A stretch of 64,000 nucleotides of DNA. It comes from Pseudomonadales bacterium. Lineage in GTDB: Bacteria > Pseudomonadota > Gammaproteobacteria > Pseudomonadales > Pseudohongiellaceae. Of this stretch, positions 49,377 through 57,897 are shown one piece after another; position 1 is the first letter of the stretch, and each line of letters starts with the position of its first letter. The DNA lies in the NCBI GenBank assembly GCA_012103535.1, contig WLWQ01000001.1:620001-684000 (forward strand). The letters are read 5' to 3'. The notes below the pieces were generated by a model, which did no database searches, was not told where the DNA came from, and saw only the letters and a list, made by a program, of their open reading frames with translations. Position numbers and translations under genes: made by a program.

Positions 49377-49757
49377 CTAGCGGGCAGAAAAATTCCCTTG
49401 CCGAGTAAATGATTCCCACATGCAGTCCATCATGGAGAAATCTACGTTTTCCAGCATCTGAACTAAATCGATTCGATGGGCAATCTCATCATCCGAAATC
49501 TCCTCACGTTCGAGGATCTTTTTGTTCATCCAGATAGCATCCTTAACACCCATTAAGTAAAGCAGCGCATCGGGCTCATCTTTGACCCTGCGGATGTGAA
49601 TTGCGCGAACGCCGTATTCGGCAATTTTCTTGAGGCAATCATTGCGATCACTAAAGCCCACGGCAAACTCAATGGGCACCAGACTATCACCAGAGACTGG
49701 ATCGGAATGATCAGCCCTCGCTCTGCGAAAGTCACTTAGCTTGACTACTTGTCCCAT
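49377..49757 (-). CDS. conserved-looking hypothetical protein, 126 residues
   Basis: I do not recognise this family. The protein begins MGQVVKLSDFRRARADH, a soluble start, has no signal peptide or membrane segment, and contains mixed charged helices (KKILEREEISDDEIAHRIDLVQMLENVD). The ATG at 49757 and a stop abutting the HDOD gene give a tidy gene boundary, and the composition is like the neighbours, so it is probably real. It may be regulatory or accessory to the HDOD protein, but that is only positional inference. Confidence 0.7.
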   Translation of the reverse strand: MGQVVKLSDFRRARADHSDPVSGDSLVPIEFAVGFSDRNDCLKKIAEYGVRAIHIRRVKDEPDALLYLMGVKDAIWMNKKILEREEISDDEIAHRIDLVQMLENVDFSMMDCMWESFTRQGNFSAR

Positions 49758-50069
49758 AGAATCGTCCTTCGGCTTTTAATAATTCTTGTTGGACTGCTGG
49801 AAAACAATTGTTTGTTTCTTGAAGCTATTGCTTTCCAATAGTGAGCAATACTGGTCCTGATTCATGAAGGCGTCAACATATTGATTTTAATAAGGAATTA
49901 TTTTACAAATTTTAATTTTACAATTACTAATAACTAAAAAATGATGGGGAATTTCAATTATGAAATTGCAGTTTTGCTGTCTTTTTTGCAGTAAGAGTAG
50001 GGCTTATTACCCCCTGGTTTAAGGTAAGAATTTTTTAGAAGTATTGCTTATAGAAGTTTGCAGAACGTA
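49758..50069. other. 312-base AT-rich gap downstream of the tRNA-Arg repeat array
   Basis: No gene is visible. It carries a 7-bp hairpin (49950-49967, AATTTCA / TGAAATT) and short T-runs, but no convincing terminator for the leftward tRNA-Arg/repeat transcript. It also contains the upstream region of the 126-residue hypothetical gene. Confidence 0.5.
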
Positions 50070-50963
50070 TGACGTCCCCGGCCGGGTTCAAACCTGAACA
50101 CTGTTCCTTAGGAGGGATGACAATCAGAAAGAAGCACTCAAATTGAAGAGCGGGTTAATTACTGAAACGTGCTTGGGTTTTCGCTATCCAGTTGTGGGAC
50201 CGAAGGTCCCTGAGAGTGTGGTGTCCCCGGCAGGGGTCGAACCTGCAACCTGCCCCTTAGGAGGGATGACAATCAGAAAGAAGCACTCAAGTTGAAGAGC
50301 GAAACAAATACTGAAACGTGCTTGGGTTTTCGCTAACCAGTTGTGGGACCGAAGGTCCCTCAGAGTTTGGTGTCCCCGGCAGGGGTCGAACCTGCAACCT
50401 GCCCCTTAGGAGGGATGACAATCAGAAAGAAGCACTCAAGTTGAAGAGCGAAACAAATACTGAAACGAGTTAGGGTTTTCGCTATCCAGTTGTGGGACCG
50501 AAGGTCCCTCAGAGTTTGGTGTCCCCGGCAGGGGTCGAACCTGCAACCTGCCCCTTAGGAGGGATGACAATCAGAAAGAAGCACTCAAGTTGAAGAGCGA
50601 AACAAATACTGAAACGAGTTAGGGTTTTCGCTATCCAGTTGTGGGACCGAAGGTCCCTCAGAGTTTGGTGTCCCCGGCAGGGGTCGAACCTGCAACCTGC
50701 CCCTTAGGAGGGATGACAATCAAAAAGAAGCACTCAAGTTGAAGAGCGGGTCACATACTGAAACGTGCTTAGGTTTTCGCTATCCAGTTGTGGGACCGAA
50801 GGTCCCTCAGAGTTTGGTGTCCCCGGCAGGGGTCGAACCTGCAACCTGCCCCTTAGGAGGGATGACAATCAGAAAGAAGCACTCAAGTTGAAGAGCGGGT
50901 TAATTACTGAAACGTGCTTGGGTTTTCGCTATCCAGTTGTGGGACCGAAGGTCCCTGAGAGTT
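50070..50963 (-). repeat. six tandem 149-bp units containing pieces of tRNA-Arg(CCU)
   Basis: Units start at 50070, 50219, 50368, 50517, 50666 and 50815, exactly 149 bases apart, and the next position in register (50964) is the intact tRNA-Arg. In plus-strand order each unit has 47 bases identical to the 3' part of the tRNA (CCA end, T-arm, variable loop, anticodon loop), a 65-base insert, 15 bases identical to the tRNA D-arm (CGCTATCCAGTTGTG), and 22 bases that complete a 6-bp hairpin (GGGACC-GAA-GGTCCC). Units 3 and 4 look identical; the leftmost unit has decayed in its tRNA part. The period is not a multiple of three, so the array is not a coding repeat. It lies downstream of the tRNA on its transcribed strand. 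Confidence 0.97.
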
Positions 50964-51040
50964 TGGTGTCCCCGGCAGGGGTCGAACCTGCAACCTGCCC
51001 CTTAGGAGGGGGCTGCGCTATCCAGTTGTGCCACGGGGAC
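50964..51040 (-). tRNA. tRNA-Arg, anticodon CCT
   Basis: A 77-base cloverleaf with encoded CCA. The acceptor stem GTCCCCG pairs with CGGGGAC, the anticodon stem GCCCC pairs with GGGGC around the loop CTCCTAA (anticodon CCT, reading AGG), and the T-arm is GCAGG-TTCGACC-CCTGC. A sigma-70 promoter lies 12-40 bases upstream. It is the only complete tRNA gene seen in the window, and it is the parent of the pieces found in the downstream 149-bp repeats. Confidence 0.96.
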
Positions 51041-51051
51041 TCAGGCGCGTA

Positions 51052-51080
51052 AGTATTTCAATCAGGCAGCAGACGGTCAA
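51052..51080 (-). promoter_or_regulatory. sigma-70 promoter of tRNA-Arg and the repeat array
   Basis: On the minus strand TTGACC (51075-51080), a 17-base spacer and AATACT (51052-51057) lie 12 bases before the tRNA. The GC-rich stretch CGCGCC after the -10 resembles a stringent-control discriminator. An overlapping GAACTT-N16-CCTGA (51062-51088) also resembles a sigma-E promoter. Confidence 0.75.
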
Positions 51081-51126
51081 CAAAGTTCTATGCTAGTGTT
51101 CGCGCTTTCGCGTGAGCTGCGGAGCA

Positions 51127-51585
51127 ATGGGAAAATTAGACATTCAAGCTAAGAGCTTCAGCGAGCTTTCCAACTCAGAGCTCTATGCCCTCTTGCGCCT
51201 TCGAGCGGAAGTCTTTGTCCTTGAGCAAGAATGCGCCTACCAGGATCTTGATAACTACGATCAAAAAGCAATACATATTTGCGCTTATCAAGGAGAAGAC
51301 CTCGTTGCCTATACCCGCCTGCTTGCACCTGGCGTGAAATATTCAGGTGCCTCAATCGGCAGGGTCGTTACTGCAGCAACGGTACGAAAAAACGGCTATG
51401 GGAAAGAAATATTGGTTTTCTCCATCAATCACAGTAAGCAACACTGGCCTTCTACCGCTATTACAATTTCTGCGCAGGAATATCTGGAAAATTTCTATAA
51501 AGAATTAGGTTTTAAAACAATGTCAGAGCCTTACATGGAGGATGGTATTCCCCACGTAGAAATGACATTAGGTGGCAGTCAGTAA
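51127..51585 (+). CDS. elaA: GNAT acetyltransferase, ElaA type
   Basis: A 152-residue GNAT protein closely similar to E. coli ElaA: ELYALLRLRAEVFVLEQECAYQDLD, GRVVTAATVRKNGYGKEIL (the CoA-binding loop region), ISAQEYLENFYKELGF and EPYMEDGIPHVEM. The substrate is unknown. I start at ATG 51127, preceded by GGAG although very close; a GTG five codons upstream is open. It is divergent from the tRNA-Arg promoter and overlaps putP tail to tail by 18 bases. Confidence 0.88.
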   Translation: MGKLDIQAKSFSELSNSELYALLRLRAEVFVLEQECAYQDLDNYDQKAIHICAYQGEDLVAYTRLLAPGVKYSGASIGRVVTAATVRKNGYGKEILVFSINHSKQHWPSTAITISAQEYLENFYKELGFKTMSEPYMEDGIPHVEMTLGGSQ

Positions 51586-53040
51586 GCCTTGAACATCGTC
51601 GTATTGTTCTAAGGTTGAATCGTTCTGTTCTGGTTTTAAAACACTTATGACAACAATCGCTATCGAGGCAAATAGAAATCCAGGAACGATTTCGTACAAA
51701 TCAAAAATCCCGCCTGACACATTGGACCATAGCACGACAGTTACGGCACCGATAATCATTCCAGCTACTGCTGACATTGCAGTCATACTGCGCCAAAAAA
51801 GCGAAAACACGATAACAGGCCCGAAGGCTGCGCCGAAACCTGCCCAGGCGTAACTAACAAGATCCAAAACCCGGCTTTCCCGATCACTTGCGATTGCTAA
51901 CGCTAATAGCGCAATTGCAATTACAGCAATTCGACTTACTAGTAAAAGTTCTTTTTCCGATGCGTCTTTACGCACAAATACGCGATAAAAGTCTTCACTG
52001 ATAACACTGGATGAGACTAATAATTGGGAATCAATCGTCGACATGATCGCTGATAAAATTGCCGCTGTGATGATGCCTGCCACCCAGGGATTAAACACGC
52101 TCTGGCTCAGCGCGATGAACACAGTTTCGGGATTAGCCAAGGGCTGATCCGAAAAATAGGCTATTCCTGCAAGTCCCGTTGATACAGAACCCATTAACAC
52201 GATAATCATCCAAGTCATCGCGATGCGGCGGGCAGAATCAAGTTTCAAGGGGCTCTCTGCCGCCATAAAACGCGCCAGAATATGTGGCTGCCCGACATAA
52301 CCAAGTCCCCAGGCAATGAGCGAAACGAATCCAATTATCGTCATGTTGGCGAAGAGACTTGTGCTTTCAGGATTGGCGAGTTGCATCTGATCCATGACGA
52401 TATTGGCACCCCCTGCTGCGTTAATTACAGCTAATGGAGCAATCAATAGTGCAGCCAACATTAGTAGAGCTTGTATTGCGTCGGTCCAGACAACCGCGAG
52501 AAATCCGCCGACAAAGGTGTACGCGACGATAATAAATGCACCAGCCAACAAGGCCGTGCTGTATTGCAAACCGAAACTGTTTTCGAACAGTATCGCTCCT
52601 CCAACCAAACCGGAGGCAGTGTAAAAAGTAAAAAACAGCAATATGACAACAGCCGAGATTACCCTGAGAACTCTACTCGCATCATTGAAACGGTTTTCAA
52701 AATAGTCAGGTAGAGTTAGAGAATTGTTGGCTTCCTGACTAAAAACACGGAGTGGTTTTGCGACGAACAGCCAGTTGAAGTAAGCGCCAATGACTAATCC
52801 TATTCCAATCCATACTTCACTAATCCCTGCTAGATAGATAGCGCCAGGTAGCCCTAATAATAACCAGCCACTCATATCTGAAGCGCCGACACTTAGCGCC
52901 GTTACTACGGAACCTAATGTTCGACCACCGAGAATGTAGTCACCCAGATTATGAGTGCGCCGATACGCTTTTATCCCGATAAAGAGAATTAGAAGTAAAT
53001 AGGCAATGAAGGTGACTAAGAGAGGAACATCGAAACTCAT
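51568..53040 (-). CDS. putP: sodium/proline symporter PutP
   Basis: A sodium:solute symporter (SSS family) of 490 residues with about 13 membrane helices, the length and pattern of PutP. Hallmarks are LGGRTLGSVVTALSVGASDMSGWLLLGLPGA (sodium and proline binding helix region, about 37-67), WIGIGLVIGAYFNWLFVAKPLR and SAIMSTIDSQLLVSSS. It probably imports proline as nutrient or osmolyte. No putA is adjacent. Confidence 0.93.
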   Translation of the reverse strand: MSFDVPLLVTFIAYLLLILFIGIKAYRRTHNLGDYILGGRTLGSVVTALSVGASDMSGWLLLGLPGAIYLAGISEVWIGIGLVIGAYFNWLFVAKPLRVFSQEANNSLTLPDYFENRFNDASRVLRVISAVVILLFFTFYTASGLVGGAILFENSFGLQYSTALLAGAFIIVAYTFVGGFLAVVWTDAIQALLMLAALLIAPLAVINAAGGANIVMDQMQLANPESTSLFANMTIIGFVSLIAWGLGYVGQPHILARFMAAESPLKLDSARRIAMTWMIIVLMGSVSTGLAGIAYFSDQPLANPETVFIALSQSVFNPWVAGIITAAILSAIMSTIDSQLLVSSSVISEDFYRVFVRKDASEKELLLVSRIAVIAIALLALAIASDRESRVLDLVSYAWAGFGAAFGPVIVFSLFWRSMTAMSAVAGMIIGAVTVVLWSNVSGGIFDLYEIVPGFLFASIAIVVISVLKPEQNDSTLEQYDDVQGLLTAT

Positions 53041-53111
53041 TTACTGCTTTGCCTGTTGGATTGGGCATTACTGCGTTAGCTGATCAGACTCATCCTATAC
53101 TAATCAACAAT

Positions 53112-53513
53112 CTATTGGGAATAGTCGTTCCTATGCTTCACATTGTCGGTTAAATACTGAATAAACTCCCAATCCAATCCATTGCCGTCAATGTAATACA
53201 CCCGCCTTCTATAGGGATGCTCGTTTAGCGCCGATGGATCAGCCGGATCATAACCGGCAGCAGCTAAGCGGGTCATGAGCGCATCGATATCCTCCACGAC
53301 GAGACCTATATGCCTTAGCTCTTTAGGAATTCTGGTTCCTTTGACCTCAGTCAGCGCTATATAGCTATTGTCGTCACCAAAATGCGCCCAACGTCCAAAT
53401 CCAACTGCATCGCCACTACCTCGACAAGCTAACTCCGGTAATGCGGATCGCAGAAAAGCGGCAGTTTTCTCAATAGAATCCACATTTACGTGAATATGCT
53501 CAAGTATTTGCAT
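53112..53513 (-). CDS. VOC (glyoxalase/dioxygenase fold) protein
   Basis: A 133-residue single-unit VOC protein: ILEHIHVNVDSIEKTAAFL at the N-terminus, RHIGLVVEDIDALMTRL and the C-terminal RRVYYIDGNGLDWEFIQYL, which supply the His/Glu metal ligands usual in the fold. The substrate is unknown; candidates are glyoxalase-like isomerisation or binding of a small ligand. It is divergent from the HTH regulator at 53653, with a large palindrome in between, so it is probably controlled by that regulator. Confidence 0.85.
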   Translation of the reverse strand: MQILEHIHVNVDSIEKTAAFLRSALPELACRGSGDAVGFGRWAHFGDDNSYIALTEVKGTRIPKELRHIGLVVEDIDALMTRLAAAGYDPADPSALNEHPYRRRVYYIDGNGLDWEFIQYLTDNVKHRNDYSQ

Positions 53514-53552
53514 TACTATATTCTCCTTTACTAAAGAAATTGCTTATTTAAT

Positions 53553-53613
53553 AAAGTATTTACTTTACTAATATATTTACCCCATGTAAATAATTAAAGA
53601 AAGTAAATACTTT
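53553..53613. promoter_or_regulatory. 61-bp dyad operator between the VOC gene and the HTH regulator gene
   Basis: Two 28-base arms (53553-53580 and 53586-53613) are reverse complements at 23 of 28 positions around the centre CCCAT. The outer 14 bases (AAAGTATTTACTTT) match perfectly. The half-site TATTTAC occurs four times, at 53557 and 53574 on the plus strand and 53586 and 53603 on the minus strand, spaced 17 bases within each arm. It lies between the two divergent start codons and is most simply the binding site of the adjacent regulator. Confidence 0.75.
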
Positions 53614-53652
53614 GTTTAAAATGCCGATAGCCGCTCTACAGAGGATAAATTC

Positions 53653-54285
53653 ATGGATTTAGCCAAATCCCAGGAACAGATACTGCACCGGTTGAAGACC
53701 AGAGGGCCGCAATCGGTAAAAATATTGTCAAATCAATTAGATATGACAACTATGGGAGTACGCCAGCACCTCGCAGACCTGGAGAATAAAGGCCTGGCAA
53801 CGCCAACTCGGGAGGAAAAGCAGACCAGAGGCCGCCCTGTCCATCTGTGGCGTCTCACCCAGTCCGGCCACCAGCGCTTCCCTGACGGCCACTCACAGAT
53901 TACTCTGGAACTAATCGATGTAATTCGAGAGGATCTTGGCGAAGACAGCCTGAATCAGCTAATTGATAGTCGCAACGAACAGCTTAAGCAACACTATTTA
54001 CGTGAGCTACAGGCTGTAGGGAGCGACCTTCAAGCGCAAATTCAGCGACTCTCTGAGTTACGCAGCGAGGAAGGCTATATGGCTGAAGTCCGGCTAGTGC
54101 CAGATGGCTGGCTGCTTATTGAAAACCACTGCCCTATTTGCGCCGCCGCCGAGAAATGCCAGCAATTTTGCCGCTCCGAGCTCAATTGCTTCCAGGAGCT
54201 ATTCGCCAGGACAGCCACAGTAGAGCGTATCGACCACTTATTAGCCGGCGCTCGACGCTGTGCATACAAATTAAGTCCCAACTAA
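53653..54285 (+). CDS. cysteine-rich winged-helix regulator (COG2345/SufR-like)
   Basis: A 210-residue regulator. The N-terminal winged helix (QILHRLKTRGPQSVKILSNQ, MTTMGVRQHLADLENKGL, RGRPVHLWRLT; residues 8-70) is of the ArsR/DeoR-like COG2345 type. The C-terminal half has six cysteines (160, 163, 169, 173, 179 and 203) in ENHCPICAAAEKCQQFC, a pattern like SufR-type proteins that bind a Fe-S cluster. It may therefore sense iron, oxygen or redox state. The ATG has AGAGGAT upstream. It is divergent from the VOC gene and is probably autoregulated through the palindrome. Confidence 0.85.
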   Translation: MDLAKSQEQILHRLKTRGPQSVKILSNQLDMTTMGVRQHLADLENKGLATPTREEKQTRGRPVHLWRLTQSGHQRFPDGHSQITLELIDVIREDLGEDSLNQLIDSRNEQLKQHYLRELQAVGSDLQAQIQRLSELRSEEGYMAEVRLVPDGWLLIENHCPICAAAEKCQQFCRSELNCFQELFARTATVERIDHLLAGARRCAYKLSPN

Positions 54286-54406
54286 GTTGACCAGTTCACA
54301 AATTGACTGCATTAATCTGTATATACTGTTGGCACATCATCAGTAGCAAGAAATACCTGCTATAGTATTGAAGTAACTAGTTTTTTTTCCAATTTTAGAG
54401 ATCCCT

Positions 54407-55729
54407 ATGATTAATCGAATCCTGCAATTATTCCTCGTGCTTTCTGTTGGTATCGTGTTGTTTTTTGGTGTTACTCCAAAAATTATTGGTTTAGGAATCA
54501 GAGACGCCACCGTCACCAGTTTAATCAACCTGGTGCCCCCCGAATCGCAAGGACAAGTACGAATTACTGAATCTCAATTCGACAACGGCTGGTTTAGCAG
54601 CACAGCAACGATAGATATAGGCTTGGTAGCTCTGGGAATGGACGATTCACTGACAGCCAAACTCGATTTAGAAATCGAGCATGGTCCATTCTTTCTGACT
54701 GACGAAGGCCCCAGAATGGGCCTTGCTCGCGCGCGAATTATTCCAGGATTTAATAGCCAAGAGTTAACTCAAGCGCTTACGGAAATTCCATTCGAAATAC
54801 CTTCAGTGGATATCAGCATGTTCGTGCCATTTGATCAGTCATTGACGGTTGATCTGGATGTGGCACCAGTAAATTACAACCAAGACGATGGGGTTGTTAC
54901 ATTCGCAGGTATGAACGGCAACCTGAGTGTAAACGCCGATCAATCCGCGCAATTATCAATCTCAGTAGGCAACATGTTTGCCCAAGACAATGAATCTCAA
55001 ATTGGATTTACCCTCGCCGGCATAGAAGTTGAGAGTCACACCGCACAGATGAATGATTTGTTGGCGCCGAGTAGTGTGCTGTTGGCAATTCCAGCAATAA
55101 GCGCTACCGGCCCGTTTGCCTTCAACGTTACCGATATGTCGTCAAACGCCCGCATGCAAGCATCGACGATTCCCCAAGCAATCGATATTTACCAAGACCT
55201 TCGAATCGGTAACATCGAAAGTGACCTGCCTGTTCAATCACTTAGTTGGACCGCGGAATTTAATGAAATTCAGAATGAACTGTTCAGAAGTTACTACGAA
55301 TTAATCGGAACTATTCAATCGCAGATGAATACCAACCCCAGTGCCGTCATGACGACTGCAGATCAGTTTGGCGAAGATATGGCGCTGCTGTTTATTCAGA
55401 ATAGCCTGGTGTTAAACAATCTCGTTCAAGCAAATGTCTACGGCGGAGATCATTCAATAGACTTCCGCATCGATTGGGAAGGCTTGCCGGATCTAACCGA
55501 TCTAGAGAATCCCGAGTTCGAGGAATTGGCCAATGCCTTGGCAATCCTAATCGAAATGTCGTTCGATGAACGAGCAATTATGAGTAGCCAATTTGCAGAA
55601 ATGGTCGACCCTTATGTTCAGGAAGGTTATTTTGTAGTTGAGAACGGCCGCATCATGCTTAGCGCTTCCCTGGAAAACGGTGTGCTTAGCGTAAACGGAG
55701 AAGAAGTTCCCATCGACCAGTTTTTCTGA
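54407..55729 (+). CDS. DUF945 (YdgA family) periplasmic/membrane-anchored protein
   Basis: A 440-residue protein with an N-terminal membrane anchor or signal (ILQLFLVLSVGIVLFFGVTP, about 4-24), then a long beta-rich region with repeated amphipathic strands (VRITESQFDNGWFSSTATIDI, IEHGPFF). This layout is typical of DUF945/YdgA proteins, whose function is not established; E. coli YdgA is inner-membrane associated. It stands alone between the HTH regulator gene and ygiQ. Confidence 0.82.
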   Translation: MINRILQLFLVLSVGIVLFFGVTPKIIGLGIRDATVTSLINLVPPESQGQVRITESQFDNGWFSSTATIDIGLVALGMDDSLTAKLDLEIEHGPFFLTDEGPRMGLARARIIPGFNSQELTQALTEIPFEIPSVDISMFVPFDQSLTVDLDVAPVNYNQDDGVVTFAGMNGNLSVNADQSAQLSISVGNMFAQDNESQIGFTLAGIEVESHTAQMNDLLAPSSVLLAIPAISATGPFAFNVTDMSSNARMQASTIPQAIDIYQDLRIGNIESDLPVQSLSWTAEFNEIQNELFRSYYELIGTIQSQMNTNPSAVMTTADQFGEDMALLFIQNSLVLNNLVQANVYGGDHSIDFRIDWEGLPDLTDLENPEFEELANALAILIEMSFDERAIMSSQFAEMVDPYVQEGYFVVENGRIMLSASLENGVLSVNGEEVPIDQFF

Positions 55730-55755
55730 TTCTATTCGCCCAATAAGTGCCACTA

Positions 55756-57897
55756 ATGACAACAACAAAGGCAACAAGGTCGATTCCCAAGGGACACAGC
55801 GAGAATCCTCCTAAGCTCTACTCTTATCCTAAATATTGGGCGGAGTGCTTCGGCACCGCACCATTCTTGCCTATGTCTAAGCAAGAGATGGAAGAATTAG
55901 GCTGGGATAGTTGCGACATTATCATCGTCACTGCCGATGCCTATGTGGATCACCCTAGCTTTGGTATGGCTGTAGTCGGCAGATTACTAGAGGCTCAGGG
56001 ATTTCGAGTAGGCATCATTTCGCAACCAGAATGGGATAGCAGCGAAGCATTTACTGTCTTAGGTAAACCAAATCTCTTTTTTGGAATTACTGGCGGCAAC
56101 ATGGATTCATTGATCAATCGCTACACCGCCGATCTAAGAATGCGCAGTGATGACGCTTACACTCCTAATGCTGAACCAGGCAAAAGGCCCGATCGTTCTG
56201 TCATTGTTTACAGTCAACGTTGTCGTGAAGCTTATTACGATACACCTATTGTAATAGGAGGTATCGAGGCGAGTTTACGTCGTATTGCCCAATATGATTA
56301 TTGGAGTAACAAAGTTCGCCGATCCATTCTAGTAGATGCAAATGCAGACATTCTTTTATTTGGCAACGCAGAACGAGCCTTGGCAGAACTTGCCCATCAA
56401 CTTGCCAATGGTAAAACTGTTGAAGAATTGTGGGATCTGCGAGGTAGTGCGCTAATCGCAAACGAAATACCTAACAACTGGACCGAAATTGATTCAACTC
56501 GCATAGATTGGCCAGCGAAGATCGATAAAATTCCCAATCCCTATGATTTTCATAACAAACAAAATGTGGAAAAAACTACTAATACCGATTCTGCTAGTCC
56601 AGTAAAAATAATTCCATTACCGCTGCAACGAAAAGAAAATTTCGATCCTAAATTGAGTTACATTCGATTACCTTCCTTTAACAAAGTGATAAACGATGCT
56701 GCCTTGTATGCCCATGCATCACGGGTACTACACCAAGAAGCAAATCCTTATAACGGCAAAGCCTTGGTACAAAAGCATGGAACTCAAGATGTTTGGGTAA
56801 ACCCACCGCCCATTCCTTTAGAAACCGATGAGATGGATTGGGTGTTTGACTTACCTTATCAACGCAAACCTCATCCGAGTTATGGCAATGCGCGAATTCC
56901 CGCTTATGACATGATCAAAACCTCGGTAAACATCATGCGAGGCTGTTTTGGCGGTTGTACCTTTTGCTCAATCACAGAACATGAGGGCCGGATAATTCAG
57001 AGCAGATCCGAAGATTCTATAATCAGAGAAATCGAAAAAATACGAGATCAAGTACCTGGATTTACCGGCACGATTTCCGATTTGGGCGGACCGACTGCAA
57101 ACATGTACAAACTCAATTGCAAGTCACCGACAATACAGAAATCTTGTAAAAGGCTTTCCTGTGTCTATCCGACAATTTGCAAACATCTGAATACGGACCA
57201 CAGCCCGACAACGCAACTATATCGAAGAGCGCGCTCCGTTCCCGGCGTAAAACGAGTGGCCGTAGCATCAGGATTACGCTACGACTTAGCATTAAAAGAT
57301 CCTGAATATATTCAAGAACTGGTCACACACCATGTCGGTGGGTATTTGAAAATCGCACCAGAACATAGCGAAGATAAGACCCTGAGCAAGATGATGAAAC
57401 CCGGTATCTCTGCCTATGATGAGTTCAAAATCCTTTTTGACAAATTTTCCAAGCAGGCTGGGAAAGAGCAATACCTAATACCTTATTTCATTGCGGCACA
57501 TCCTGGTTGTAATGCAGAAGACATGATGAATTTGAGCCTGTGGTTGAAACAACATGATTTCAAACCGGATCAAGTGCAGACCTTTTACCCTTCACCAATG
57601 GCCTTGGCGACGGCAATGTACTATTCGGAGAAAAATCCTCTGGAAAAAGTTCGTTATAAAAGCGAGAAATTAAATGTTTGCAAAGAACTGGACCAACGTC
57701 GATTGCAAAAAGCGTTCCTGAGATACCACGACGAAAAAAACTGGCCGCTATTGCGTAAAGCACTTAAAGAATTAGGCAGAAGTGACTTAATTGGTACAGG
57801 AGAAAAACATTTAATTCCACCGGACAGTAGTTCAGAAAAGCGAGTCGGCAAGAAAAGAAGTCATAAAAAATCGAGTCGCGGGCGCAACCGAAGTTAA
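55756..57897 (+). CDS. ygiQ: radical SAM protein YgiQ (UPF0313)
   Basis: A 713-residue protein very similar to E. coli YgiQ throughout: [49 protein letters not shown], the radical SAM cluster [19 protein letters not shown] (CxxxCxxC) and [17 protein letters not shown]. The family's reaction is unknown. The C-terminus is a Lys/Arg/Ser tail. I start at ATG 55756; GTG 55747 is possible. Its end overlaps the converging AAA-ATPase gene by four bases. Confidence 0.95.
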   Translation: MTTTKATRSIPKGHSENPPKLYSYPKYWAECFGTAPFLPMSKQEMEELGWDSCDIIIVTADAYVDHPSFGMAVVGRLLEAQGFRVGIISQPEWDSSEAFTVLGKPNLFFGITGGNMDSLINRYTADLRMRSDDAYTPNAEPGKRPDRSVIVYSQRCREAYYDTPIVIGGIEASLRRIAQYDYWSNKVRRSILVDANADILLFGNAERALAELAHQLANGKTVEELWDLRGSALIANEIPNNWTEIDSTRIDWPAKIDKIPNPYDFHNKQNVEKTTNTDSASPVKIIPLPLQRKENFDPKLSYIRLPSFNKVINDAALYAHASRVLHQEANPYNGKALVQKHGTQDVWVNPPPIPLETDEMDWVFDLPYQRKPHPSYGNARIPAYDMIKTSVNIMRGCFGGCTFCSITEHEGRIIQSRSEDSIIREIEKIRDQVPGFTGTISDLGGPTANMYKLNCKSPTIQKSCKRLSCVYPTICKHLNTDHSPTTQLYRRARSVPGVKRVAVASGLRYDLALKDPEYIQELVTHHVGGYLKIAPEHSEDKTLSKMMKPGISAYDEFKILFDKFSKQAGKEQYLIPYFIAAHPGCNAEDMMNLSLWLKQHDFKPDQVQTFYPSPMALATAMYYSEKNPLEKVRYKSEKLNVCKELDQRRLQKAFLRYHDEKNWPLLRKALKELGRSDLIGTGEKHLIPPDSSSEKRVGKKRSHKKSSRGRNRS

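Noticed and set aside
50070..50963. CRISPR array
   Set aside because: Units are 149 bases with nearly identical inserts, not short repeats with unique spacers, and no cas gene is near.
50070..50963. Integron attC cassette array
   Set aside because: No cassette genes lie between the units, no integrase is present, and the repeats match tRNA-Arg rather than attC sites.
50765..51052. A 95-codon plus-strand frame across two repeat units and the tRNA (contains GVPGRGRTCNLPL-like sequence)
   Set aside because: It is antisense to the tRNA gene and its copies, a well-known false prediction. The 149-base period also shifts frame from unit to unit.
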